Below, piece by piece: positions 55,483 to 64,000 of a DNA stretch of 64,000 bases. How positions within the stretch are numbered: the first letter of the stretch is position 1; every line of letters begins with the position of its first letter. The notes below the pieces were generated by a model. It was given only the letters and a program-made list of their open reading frames with translations. It made no database searches and had not been told where the DNA came from. Source of the DNA: Coprococcus eutactus (lineage in GTDB: Bacteria; Bacillota; Clostridia; Lachnospirales; Lachnospiraceae); contig NZ_CP102278.1 in NCBI RefSeq assembly GCF_025149915.1, forward strand, positions 1,953,501-2,017,500, written 5' to 3'. A program made the position numbers and the translations under genes.

Positions 55483-55821
55483 TCATATCATAGCAAGTAT
55501 TTCGTCTTTTGATTTTGTTCCTACTGAATGATTTTTGATTTTTCCATCCTTGATAACAAACAATGTGGGGATACTCATTATCTGAAACCGACTTGCTAAT
55601 TCCGGTTCTTCATCTACATTGATTTTCACGACTTTAATATCCTGACGTTCTTTTGATATTTCCTCTAATACAGGTCGAACCATTCGGCACGGCATGCACC
55701 ATGATGCCAAAAATCTTCTTGAATTAGATCGTGAATTTGCTTTTGTCAGCAAAGAATCCCCTTTTTTGTCGGAGATGCTAAAAAATTTATTAATATGCTG
55801 TTCTACAACATACAAAAACAC
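55483..55821 (-). pseudogene. thioredoxin-like gene with damaged N-terminus
   Basis: From FLASWCMPCRMVRPVLEEIS to the end the sequence is a normal thioredoxin (active site CMPC, PTLFVIKDGKI with the cis-Pro). The preceding 37 residues do not look like the thioredoxin beta1-alpha1 and contain Lys/Ser-rich filler, so the 5' end is probably frameshifted or replaced. It may still be expressed. Confidence 0.6.
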
Positions 55822-55988
55822 CGTTATGTTTTAATTGAAGTCAAGACAAGGGCATTGATTCCGGAGATATGGGACAATTAGGAACTTACATTGACAGTCG
55901 CTTTCGCCAGTGCTAGTATCTGTATTGGTTAGACGTATCTAACTTTTTTAATTTTAGCATATTATCAAACAATTAGGAGAATATTTTT

Positions 55989-56783
55989 ATGAAAGTTTAC
56001 GAATTCGGGGATAAAAATAAACCGAGCATCATGCTCTTTCCTGGCACCTGCTGCTATTGGAAAACCAACTTTGGACACGTTCTTGATGGGCTTCAGGAGC
56101 ACTTTCATACTCTGGTTGTCAGCTACAGTGGATTTGACGATACGGAGAATTCTACATTTATTTCAGAGCTTGACGAAGTTCTGAAGGTTGAGAACTACAT
56201 CAAAGATAAACTTGACGGAAAGCTGTTTGCAGCATACGGCTGTTCCCTCGGAGGTTCATTTGTCTCTCTCCTGATCGGGCGTCAGAATATACATATAGAT
56301 CATGGAATCATAGGTTCAAGCGACATGGATCAGGCGCCAAAGTGGCTGGCAAAGCTTGAGACAGCCATCATGATGCCTATGTTCTATCCTTTTATCACCG
56401 GCAAGGAAAGCGGTATTCTGAAAAAAGTATTTGAGAAGAAAATGAACGAAGGAAATGACAGTTCTGAATATATGAAGAAATTCATGGAGATCATGGGCAA
56501 AGGAAGTGGAATAGACTTTTCATTCATATCCAAGGAGTCCATGAAGAATCAGTTCTGCACCGACCTGTACACAAGCGTTGGAGAACACATAAACGTACCC
56601 GGAACGACTATCCACGTATTCTACGCCAAGAAAATGGGTGAGAAATATCTTGAGCGTTACAGGAAGTGTTTCGCCGATCCGGATATCTGTGAATTTGATC
56701 TGCAGCACGAAGAACTGCTGCTTGACGCCGACCGCTGGGTTCATGAGGTCTGCAGGGTGTGCGGCATAAATCACACTTTATAG
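55989..56783 (+). CDS. alpha/beta hydrolase
   Basis: The 264-aa protein starts at the ATG after TTAGGAG. LFPGTCCYWKTNF is the oxyanion region, YGCSLGGSFVSLL near residue 84 the nucleophile elbow (Ser), and the late His is in LQHEELLLDAD or WVHEV. The substrate is unknown. It stands alone on the plus strand, with no obvious operon partner. Confidence 0.8.
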   Translation: MKVYEFGDKNKPSIMLFPGTCCYWKTNFGHVLDGLQEHFHTLVVSYSGFDDTENSTFISELDEVLKVENYIKDKLDGKLFAAYGCSLGGSFVSLLIGRQNIHIDHGIIGSSDMDQAPKWLAKLETAIMMPMFYPFITGKESGILKKVFEKKMNEGNDSSEYMKKFMEIMGKGSGIDFSFISKESMKNQFCTDLYTSVGEHINVPGTTIHVFYAKKMGEKYLERYRKCFADPDICEFDLQHEELLLDADRWVHEVCRVCGINHTL

Positions 56784-57165
56784 TCCTCGTATAATATTCA
56801 AATAATCCCTACTTCTTCATAATCATATGGACCGCCCCTGCAAATGACAGTACAACGATCAATTTACACAAAATTTAAGAGGATGGTGAATTGCCTCAGC
56901 AATACTCCCACCCTCTAGTGACTGATTTTTCTGTTGTCCGAACAACGAGACCGACCCTTACGTTCGGCATTGGAGCAAGGTTTTTCGCTGCCTGCCAGCG
57001 TCCTGTATCTTTCGCAACAGGATAGGTCACAAGCGATGTAACCTCGGATTGAATCGTGTCAGTCCACGTTGTTCTCATTATGCGCTGACCCCCAGCGAAA
57101 TTCAATGAACCTGTAATTTAAAATCACTATGTTTTTATATACACTCATATACGCTCAAAAGTGGT
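56784..57165. other. interval without recognisable gene
   Basis: A 60-codon minus-strand frame (56896-57105) has no clear SD and no family I recognise. The rest is AT-rich with no repeats of note. Confidence 0.4.
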
Positions 57166-57342
57166 TTAATTCCTATGTTTTTGGCTACCCCCATTTAACT
57201 TTTGCTTCAAACCATCGTAAGAAATTTTTTCTTTTAGATTTTTCTCTGTCTTTTCTATTTCTAGCGATACAAATGGTGGTTTAACTCCGTGTGATAATCC
57301 GATCACTCTATATCCTATATCATCAATTTGAATCTTTTTTCG
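57166..57342 (-). pseudogene. C-terminal remnant of an unknown protein
   Basis: Fifty-eight codons in frame (RKKIQIDDIGYRVIGLSHGV, KPPFVSLEIEKTEKN) with no usable start; a stop precedes the frame. The coding look suggests a truncated gene. Not recognised. Confidence 0.35.
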
Positions 57343-57346
57343 TTAT

Positions 57347-57645
57347 TTATTTTATTCCAAAAACATCTTCTGGGATTCCATCTGGATATATCGGATGACC
57401 CGCTGTGTATATCTCTACATTTGGCGCCATGAAACAATTGTCACCTATGGCCACCTTTGCAACATCAAGGATTGTACAGTTATAATTTGCAAAGAAGTTC
57501 TTGCCCACTTCTATATGTGAACCGTAATCGCAGTAAAATGGTGGGTTAACACAAGCTCAATCAGACTTGCCAAACAACTCCTTTACAACCTCTGATATGC
57601 CGTTGAAATCCGAGCGTTCCATGAAGTTTAGCTTCTGCAATTTCC
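57347..57645 (-). pseudogene. sugar O-acetyltransferase remnant (LacA/Maa type)
   Basis: On minus the frame gives NFMERSDFNGISEVVKELFG, KSD, stop, then VNPPFYCDYGSHIEVGKNFF, ANYNCTILDVAKVAIGDNCF and IYTAGHPIYPDG. These are the hexapeptide-repeat motifs of maltose/galactoside acetyltransferases. There is an internal TGA, and the N- and C-terminal parts are missing. Confidence 0.75.
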
Positions 57646-57807
57646 AGCCTACATAATGATGGAACAGCTATCCCTCTATCCCGACTACAGAGGTGTCAGC
57701 CACTGGCATGAGTGGCATACGCCTGTGGATTTTCCGGTACGAGCTATTTCTGTGAGTTGTTTCACAGGCACTATGGGATTACGCCGAATAAATATAGGAA
57801 AGAGAAT

Positions 57808-58407
57808 TTATAGTTTTATGATTCTCTTTGCTCTCCCAACAGTAAACTGAATTATCGGCCCCGATACAATCACAGTAACAACCGTACACACACCAAACTT
57901 TCCCCCAAGGATCACACCTATCACAACCATGGCAGCATCAAGTATCATCCTGACTACCTTCACCTGCCAGTGATTCTTCTCTGCAAGCGCAAATGTCACA
58001 GCCTCGTATGAACCACGCCCAAGGTCCGCCGCCGCATAAAGTCCTGTTCCCACCGCAAACAGCACGATTCCGACGAGCATGATCAACATATTGAGCCATA
58101 TGTATTTGCTGTAGACATGCATTTGTGCAAACAGATCAACACACAGACTGTAAACAATCTGGTAAAGTATAGTTCCTATATGTATCTGTGACCTGTCATA
58201 TACGAGAACAAAAAGTATCATTACCACCGCAACTATGAACGACGCTGCCCCGATACTCACATGAAACGTTCCAGATATTCCCTGCCATAATACCGCCAAA
58301 GTCGCACCGCCAAATCCGGCATACAATGCCAGGGTTATACCATATGCGGCAATGACTGAACCAATTATTATAACAGCTATCTTCTTTATCCACTCTCTTT
58401 TACTCAT
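57808..58407 (-). CDS. YczE/YitT-like membrane protein
   Basis: The 199-aa protein starts at the ATG after AGGAGG. Five hydrophobic segments and the motifs LYAGFGGATLAVLWQGISG and GRGSYEAVTFALAEK match the YczE/YyaS/YitT family. The function is unknown; members are probably transporters or regulators in the membrane. A long hairpin lies just upstream of the SD. Confidence 0.75.
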   Translation of the reverse strand: MSKREWIKKIAVIIIGSVIAAYGITLALYAGFGGATLAVLWQGISGTFHVSIGAASFIVAVVMILFVLVYDRSQIHIGTILYQIVYSLCVDLFAQMHVYSKYIWLNMLIMLVGIVLFAVGTGLYAAADLGRGSYEAVTFALAEKNHWQVKVVRMILDAAMVVIGVILGGKFGVCTVVTVIVSGPIIQFTVGRAKRIIKL

Positions 58408-58429
58408 ACAACCTCCTGTTGCCAAATAA

Positions 58430-58482
58430 AAAGACTATAGATAAAACTGTTATGTTCAGAAACAGCAAAATCTATAGTCTTC
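58430..58482 (-). promoter_or_regulatory. two-part hairpin in leader of YczE-like gene
   Basis: AAGACTATAGAT pairs with ATCTATAGTCTT, and inside it CTGTT pairs with AACAG. On the minus strand it is followed by TTTTTATTT and ends about 20 nt before the SD. Attenuator or terminator. Confidence 0.5.
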
Positions 58483-58611
58483 TTACATGCCGAGACAAGC
58501 TCTTTTTAATTGTTGCTATACTATATCATTTATAACTTTTTGTCAATAACTGGTATTTCATCCCCTACCACCTGGATACAAATTCAAGAGTCTTGTCAAT
58601 TAAATTCTCTC

Positions 58612-59490
58612 CTATGCCTGAAAAGCATTTATTTCTTCTATCATCTTACTGACCGCCAGGGAATATGGAATGTTTCGTCTCCAGGCAATCACGGTACTTG
58701 TCGTAATTTCAGGAAAAATTTTTCGTTGTACAAGAATGTCATCTCTCCAATACTTTGCAGCACCTTCGATCGATATCGGATACCCCAATCCATTTGCTGC
58801 CATGACTCCGGCATTGGTTCCAAGATTACTCGTAAAAGCAATCTGCAGTTTCGAAAAGTCTTTTCCAAACCAATTGGCGAGTTCACTTTGAACATTTCCT
58901 CTTTCGGGCAGGATCAATGGTTTTCCTATGAGATCTTCCTTTTTTATAAACTCTTTTTTGGCCAGCGGATCATCTGGCCGCATTCCAACACACCAGTGAT
59001 CACAATCCGTAATCCGGATATAATCCAAACCTTCGGTGTCCACTGGCTCCAAGAACAATGCAATGTCTACAAGTCCTTTGCTCATCATCTCATACACTGC
59101 ATCTGCTGTTGCAGTATGCAATGCAATCTGAACCAGCGGATATTTTTCTTTGTACGTTTTACATATCTTCGCCAATGTCTCCATTGCCGCAAATTCACCG
59201 CATCCAATGGTTATAGTGCCCTCTACTACCGTTTCTTTCCCTTTAAGTTCCTCTAGTGTTATTTCCTCAAGATTAAGAATCTCCAGGGCTCGCCTTTTTA
59301 ATAGAATTCCCTCATCAGTGAGTGAACTTCTCTTCCCCATACGAATAAATAATGTTACTCCAAGCTCCTCTTCAAATGCCGCCATTTGTCTTGAAAGCGT
59401 TGGCTGGGTAATATGCAATTGTTCTGCTGCTTTTGTAAAGCTCTGTTCTTTTGCTACTGTCAGAAAATAGCGTAATAGTCTTAATTCCAT
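58612..59490 (-). CDS. LysR-family transcriptional regulator
   Basis: The 292-aa protein opens MELRLLRYFLTVAKEQSFTK with the winged HTH (AAEQLHITQPTLSRQMAAFEEELG) and has a full co-inducer-binding domain from residue 90. It is downstream of the DUF2716 remnant in the same direction. The target and inducer are unknown. Confidence 0.9.
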   Translation of the reverse strand: MELRLLRYFLTVAKEQSFTKAAEQLHITQPTLSRQMAAFEEELGVTLFIRMGKRSSLTDEGILLKRRALEILNLEEITLEELKGKETVVEGTITIGCGEFAAMETLAKICKTYKEKYPLVQIALHTATADAVYEMMSKGLVDIALFLEPVDTEGLDYIRITDCDHWCVGMRPDDPLAKKEFIKKEDLIGKPLILPERGNVQSELANWFGKDFSKLQIAFTSNLGTNAGVMAANGLGYPISIEGAAKYWRDDILVQRKIFPEITTSTVIAWRRNIPYSLAVSKMIEEINAFQA

Positions 59491-59494
59491 ATCT

Positions 59495-59830
59495 TTAAAG
59501 TTCTAGTATTTCCTTGTTTTTTTCAAACCTTTTAATCAGTTCTTTTCCCATTACTATAATTTCATTTCGCCAGGGATGACCGAAGATTCCACAATTCCAT
59601 GTGCTATCAATGAAAAAATAATAATCTCCATCTGGATAATATGTTGGAAAATACACTTGACATTGTCTATCAGGATCATAATAGTTATAATTCATAGAAA
59701 TATCTTCCATTGGTGAGAATTCAAAACAATCATGATTCCAGTCTAAGGCATACATTTTTTCCAGTCCTAGTTCCTTCAAAATAGAATTGATTATTTTCTC
59801 TTGTTTTTCACTCCAGGGAGTCGCTTTATG
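59495..59830 (-). pseudogene. DUF2716-like protein, 5' truncated
   Basis: The frame KATPWSEKQEKIINSILKEL, YALDWNHDCFEFSPMED and YYPDGDYYFFIDSTWNCGIF matches the C-terminal two thirds of DUF2716 proteins. It has no start codon with an SD, and upstream it runs into the LacI remnant. Probably a remnant; translation from an internal TTG is possible. Confidence 0.6.
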
Positions 59831-59853
59831 ATACTTTTTTGTATTGCCTGGTA

Positions 59854-60141
59854 TTATAATCCATTCACCAGTGATGCCATCACGAATCCATCTTCTAAAA
59901 CCCTCCCTTCATACTTCACATGGTCATTCACCACCACTCCAATGATTCTTGAGTTGTTTCTCGCAAGCAGAATGCCTGCCATATTCGGGATATATCCTGT
60001 CCTTTCAAGCTCCTGCTGAACACGTTTTACTGTTTCATCTGAAATCTTTTCTGTATTTCCATAAATCACTTTTGAGACAGTTGCGGTACTAAGTCCTAGT
60101 GCATCTGCGACATCCACAATCCTAACCCTGTTATGTATCAT
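59854..60141 (-). pseudogene. LacI-family regulator, truncated
   Basis: An HTH (VRIVDVADALGLSTATVSKV) and the hinge (YIPNMAGILLARNNSRIIGVVV) are present, after AGAGGG. The frame stops about 95 residues in, so the ligand-binding domain (about 240 aa) is absent. It could still bind DNA as a short protein, but a remnant is more likely. Confidence 0.72.
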
Positions 60142-60183
60142 ATCCATACCCTCTTTACCTGAATTTGTAATTACATGGTACAA

Positions 60184-60405
60184 TCAAAATCTGATTTTTA
60201 CAAAGGTTAAACGCATAACCCATAACAAAATCCTTATTATGTTTTTGTCGTATTTTTCTAAAACGTTCTGTCCCTTCTTGTATATTCCAAGCATTAATAT
60301 ATACTGATAGAATTCTTCTGGATATATATCCCTGTACTTCGCACAATACTTAGAAATACGCCCCCAGTCAAATGCCTTTCCATCATAGATACTGTCCATT
60401 TTCAT
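60184..60405 (-). pseudogene. SAM-dependent methyltransferase, N-terminal remnant
   Basis: MKMDSIYDGKAFDWGRISKY and YPEEFYQYILMLGIYKKGQN VLE match the start of class I methyltransferases. Just where the DLGTGTG motif should follow, the frame is lost. The ATG follows AAGGGG. Confidence 0.6.
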
Positions 60406-60445
60406 ATCTATCAACCCCTTAAATTAGACATCGACCTTATATTTC

Positions 60446-61726
60446 TCATGAAATAAACTCTCTCCTCTTGTCCCTAATTCTCTCATAAATATCAATCGCC
60501 TTGTTAAATCCCTTGCCCAGTAATTCATCACATGCTTTATTCAGCGCATCCGGAAAAGCATTTGCCAAATAATCAAACCGCTTCATAGCCATTTGCTCTC
60601 CTAGTCCAATGTTAGCCGCTTCTCTTCTAAATGAATCTCTGGTGATCTTTTTAATATCATACTCATTCCCAATACTAAATGCCATATCTCTGGTACTGCT
60701 TGTATATATTACCGTACTCAATATGTCATATGCCGGTGCCAAGCATACTGTTTTCAACTCTTCATCATAAAGCAATGAAACATTTTTGATATGATTATCT
60801 GTATTGCCTATTAGGTAATTGAATATACATATATCCCACATTTTCAATTGATCTGCTATCGGGTTGAACGATTTCTGTCTTATGATCTCAAACATCATTT
60901 TTAAATATCCGGCATTATCACTCTCATATTTGTTATGCGCCGAAATTCCCATCGCTTGAGAGAAATCTTCCTGATGTAACCTGTACGGAACACTTAACCC
61001 ATTGATTTTTTTTAATCCGTCCTTTATTGCACGATCATATCTTTTAGTTGCTAGCAAAACTTCCTCATCTCTGCCATCTCCGACATTGACTATAAAACTT
61101 TCAGGAATCTCTATTCCCATATTTCCTGCCGTCATCATACACAACTGCTCATTTGTAACTATTCCGTCAAGCCTTACATGACTCTGCTTTACTATATATG
61201 TACTTGGCGCTGACCCTTTGGGTAAATACCAATCTTTATTATTTTCATCATAATATAACCCAACCTTTCCAGATGCTCCTGTAAGTGACAAATGTGACTT
61301 TGTGACTAACTCCGCAGTCTCCATTGCTCCTTCTCTTGCCAACTGACTAACCTCATCAATTGTCAATTTCTGATAATCTGCATTTACTACTTCGTTATTC
61401 TCATCTGTAATTTTTATTGCTCCCAGACACTCATTACCTAACCCGGCTAATAATGACAGATAATTATTTGCGTCTGTATGCAATAACCCAGCCACACATC
61501 TTCTGGTAAATCCTTCAGGTAACAAACCTTCAAAAAAATTCCTTGTATCATCAACGGAAAATGCGTTTTCAGATAATGGCAAATGTATTGATATCGGTCT
61601 GGCTATGTTACCAGATAAATACTCTTCTGCATATGAGAATCTAGCATCTTCTTCTTTTTCTCCAATTATACGACCTACATATGTCTGCAAGCCACCAATC
61701 TCTATCCAAACCCCCAAATTTCTCAT
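60446..61726 (-). CDS. hipA: HipA-family serine/threonine kinase toxin
   Basis: The 426-aa protein has HipA N-terminal domain (VGRIIGEKEEDARFSY, HLPLSENAF, FFEGLLPEG), the autophosphorylation/P-loop segment SLTGASGKVGL near residue 150, and catalytic IFNYLIGNTDNHIKN plus LAPAYDIL. The E. coli homologue phosphorylates glutamyl-tRNA synthetase and induces dormancy. It follows hipB by 3 nt. Confidence 0.9.
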   Translation of the reverse strand: MRNLGVWIEIGGLQTYVGRIIGEKEEDARFSYAEEYLSGNIARPISIHLPLSENAFSVDDTRNFFEGLLPEGFTRRCVAGLLHTDANNYLSLLAGLGNECLGAIKITDENNEVVNADYQKLTIDEVSQLAREGAMETAELVTKSHLSLTGASGKVGLYYDENNKDWYLPKGSAPSTYIVKQSHVRLDGIVTNEQLCMMTAGNMGIEIPESFIVNVGDGRDEEVLLATKRYDRAIKDGLKKINGLSVPYRLHQEDFSQAMGISAHNKYESDNAGYLKMMFEIIRQKSFNPIADQLKMWDICIFNYLIGNTDNHIKNVSLLYDEELKTVCLAPAYDILSTVIYTSSTRDMAFSIGNEYDIKKITRDSFRREAANIGLGEQMAMKRFDYLANAFPDALNKACDELLGKGFNKAIDIYERIRDKRREFIS

Positions 61727-61729
61727 ATT

Positions 61730-61942
61730 CTAACCTCTCTTTTCTACGAGAATATCCATTCCCAGTAAATTGATAATTGTAATTGCCTTTCCGATTTCTG
61801 CTGTAGCCTTACCTCTTTCCAAATCCGAAATAAAACTTACACTAAATCCTGTAAATTCTGCTATATAAGCCTGAGTATATTTCAGTTCTTTTCTTCTTAT
61901 TCTGATTGCCTCACCCAAAGATTTTGAATCTATTATTTTCAT
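61730..61942 (-). CDS. hipB: HipB-type antitoxin (XRE)
   Basis: The 70-aa helix-turn-helix protein (LGEAIRIRRKELKYTQAYIA, FSVSFISDLERGKAT) has the size and position of HipB. It should repress the operon through the three palindromes upstream and neutralise HipA. Confidence 0.88.
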   Translation of the reverse strand: MKIIDSKSLGEAIRIRRKELKYTQAYIAEFTGFSVSFISDLERGKATAEIGKAITIINLLGMDILVEKRG

Positions 61943-62000
61943 ACATATTCCTCGTCTTTCTATATCAAATTATCAACACATAACTTCATACGCATCATAT

Positions 62001-62098
62001 GGTCGTACGGCTAAATTATATATATACGCTTTGCAAATAAGCCGTACGGCTAATTTTGTATAGTTCTGATTATACAATAAGCCGTACGGCTAAGTCAA
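62001..62098 (-). promoter_or_regulatory. hipBA promoter with three operators
   Basis: Palindromes with GCCGTACGGC lie at 62041-62050 and 62081-62090, and a degenerate one (GGTCGTACGGCT) at 62001-62012; starts are exactly 40 bp apart. On minus, TTGACT (62093-62098) and TATAAT (62069-62074) with an 18-bp spacer enclose the third palindrome, so HipB binding would occlude RNA polymerase. Confidence 0.8.
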
Positions 62099-62115
62099 CT
62101 TTTCTTATATAAATA

Positions 62116-62158
62116 AAAACGCCAGAAGCCTTGTAAATCCAAGGTTTCTGACGTTTCT
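62116..62158 (-). terminator. terminator after tRNA-Trp
   Basis: On minus, AACGTCAGAAACCTTG pairs with CAAGGCTTCTGGCGTT (two mismatches) followed by TTTTTATTT. Confidence 0.75.
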
Positions 62159-62164
62159 TATCAG

Positions 62165-62235
62165 CAGGGGATGAGAGAATCGAACTCCCACCAAAGGTTT
62201 TGGAGACCCCTATCATACCATTTGACCAATCCCCT
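62165..62235 (-). tRNA. tRNA-Trp (anticodon CCA)
   Basis: The 71-nt cloverleaf has acceptor stem AGGGGAT/ATCCCCT, anticodon loop CTCCAAA and T-loop GTTCGATTC. The 3' CCA is not encoded. It follows the 23S rRNA gene in the same direction. Confidence 0.93.
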
Positions 62236-62244
62236 ATATACAGA

Positions 62245-62277
62245 AAAAATTTAACACCTGTTGCAGCGTTAAATTTT
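62245..62277 (-). terminator. hairpin between 23S rRNA and tRNA-Trp
   Basis: AAAATTTAAC and GTTAAATTTT form a 10-bp stem with a T run on minus. It ends only about 10 nt before the tRNA, so it may be a processing or partial termination site rather than a full stop. No 5S rRNA is seen between 62236 and 62420. Confidence 0.55.
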
Positions 62278-62419
62278 CCTGGTACTCTTTACTTTTGTAC
62301 CTTCAGAATTTCACACAGAAAGTTATTAAGACTTGTCTATCTATTTGTCCATTTCTAAGTAAACTTTTTTCTTCCGCTTTTTTGCGTATCTCCAAAGCTT
62401 ATCTCTTAGAAACCTCTAA

Positions 62420-64000
<1,581 letters not shown>

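Overview
The window comes from a gut-type Firmicute, most likely a Lachnospiraceae or close clostridial relative. The right-hand 11 kb is AT-rich and chromosome-like: the 3' part of a 23S rRNA, tRNA-Trp, hipBA, and an rbr-ldh-dfx anaerobic oxidative-stress cluster. The left 52 kb is a stack of mobile elements typical of gut Clostridia, and the inner ones are clearly GC-richer than the host.

The elements are nested. (1) ICE-A, the outermost, runs leftward from about 52.6 kb (DUF3970, ParA, ParB, Rep, membrane protein, PcfB, VirD4); its virD4 is cut after the KLAAG codons at about 46780. (2) Element B, a mobilizable unit (TnpX-type serine recombinase, MobV relaxase, CHC2 primase, VapE, TnpW), sits in that virD4; it occupies 46509-46779 and 1-6138, and its other end lies left of the window. 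(3) ICE-C (about 6136-46508) splits element B's tnpX. It is a complete conjugative element with Rep, PcfB, VirD4, Maff2, VirB6, PrgI, VirB4, DNA methyltransferase, CHAP hydrolase, TopB, an ArdA/ArdC-like fusion, relaxase and MobC, Cfr/RlmN-like cargo, and TnpW/TnpX at its right end. (4) Inside ICE-C, a group II intron (8924-11666) interrupts virD4 and a 9.4-kb mobilizable element D (13433-22810) splits maff2. Joining the flanks restores the reading frame in both cases and in the tnpX of element B.

Rep genes, relaxases, oriT-like hairpins, TnpW and TnpX modules recur in several elements, so the elements can be compared with each other. This shows three kinds of recurrent signal: a 112-113 nt structured element between the Cys-rich-VLP gene and rep (three copies), iterons inside the coding sequence of all three rep genes, and an oriT-like hairpin family (three copies, two of them inverted relative to each other within ICE-C).

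The main cargo of ICE-C is a radical-SAM 23S rRNA methyltransferase of the RlmN/Cfr family. It is preceded by a consensus promoter, a short leader peptide, two terminator hairpins and a Cys-rich KTR protein, an arrangement like the translation-coupled attenuators of ribosome-targeting resistance genes. Element D carries an ECF sigma/anti-sigma pair with its own ECF-type promoter.

The chromosomal segment from 52.6 to 60.4 kb holds intact genes (dfx, ldh, rbr, an alpha/beta hydrolase, a YczE-like membrane protein, a LysR regulator) among at least eight decayed remnants (PPOX, PerR, C_GCAxxG, thioredoxin, sugar acetyltransferase, DUF2716, LacI, methyltransferase). Rightward of it are hipBA with three 40-bp-spaced operators, tRNA-Trp and the 23S rRNA gene.
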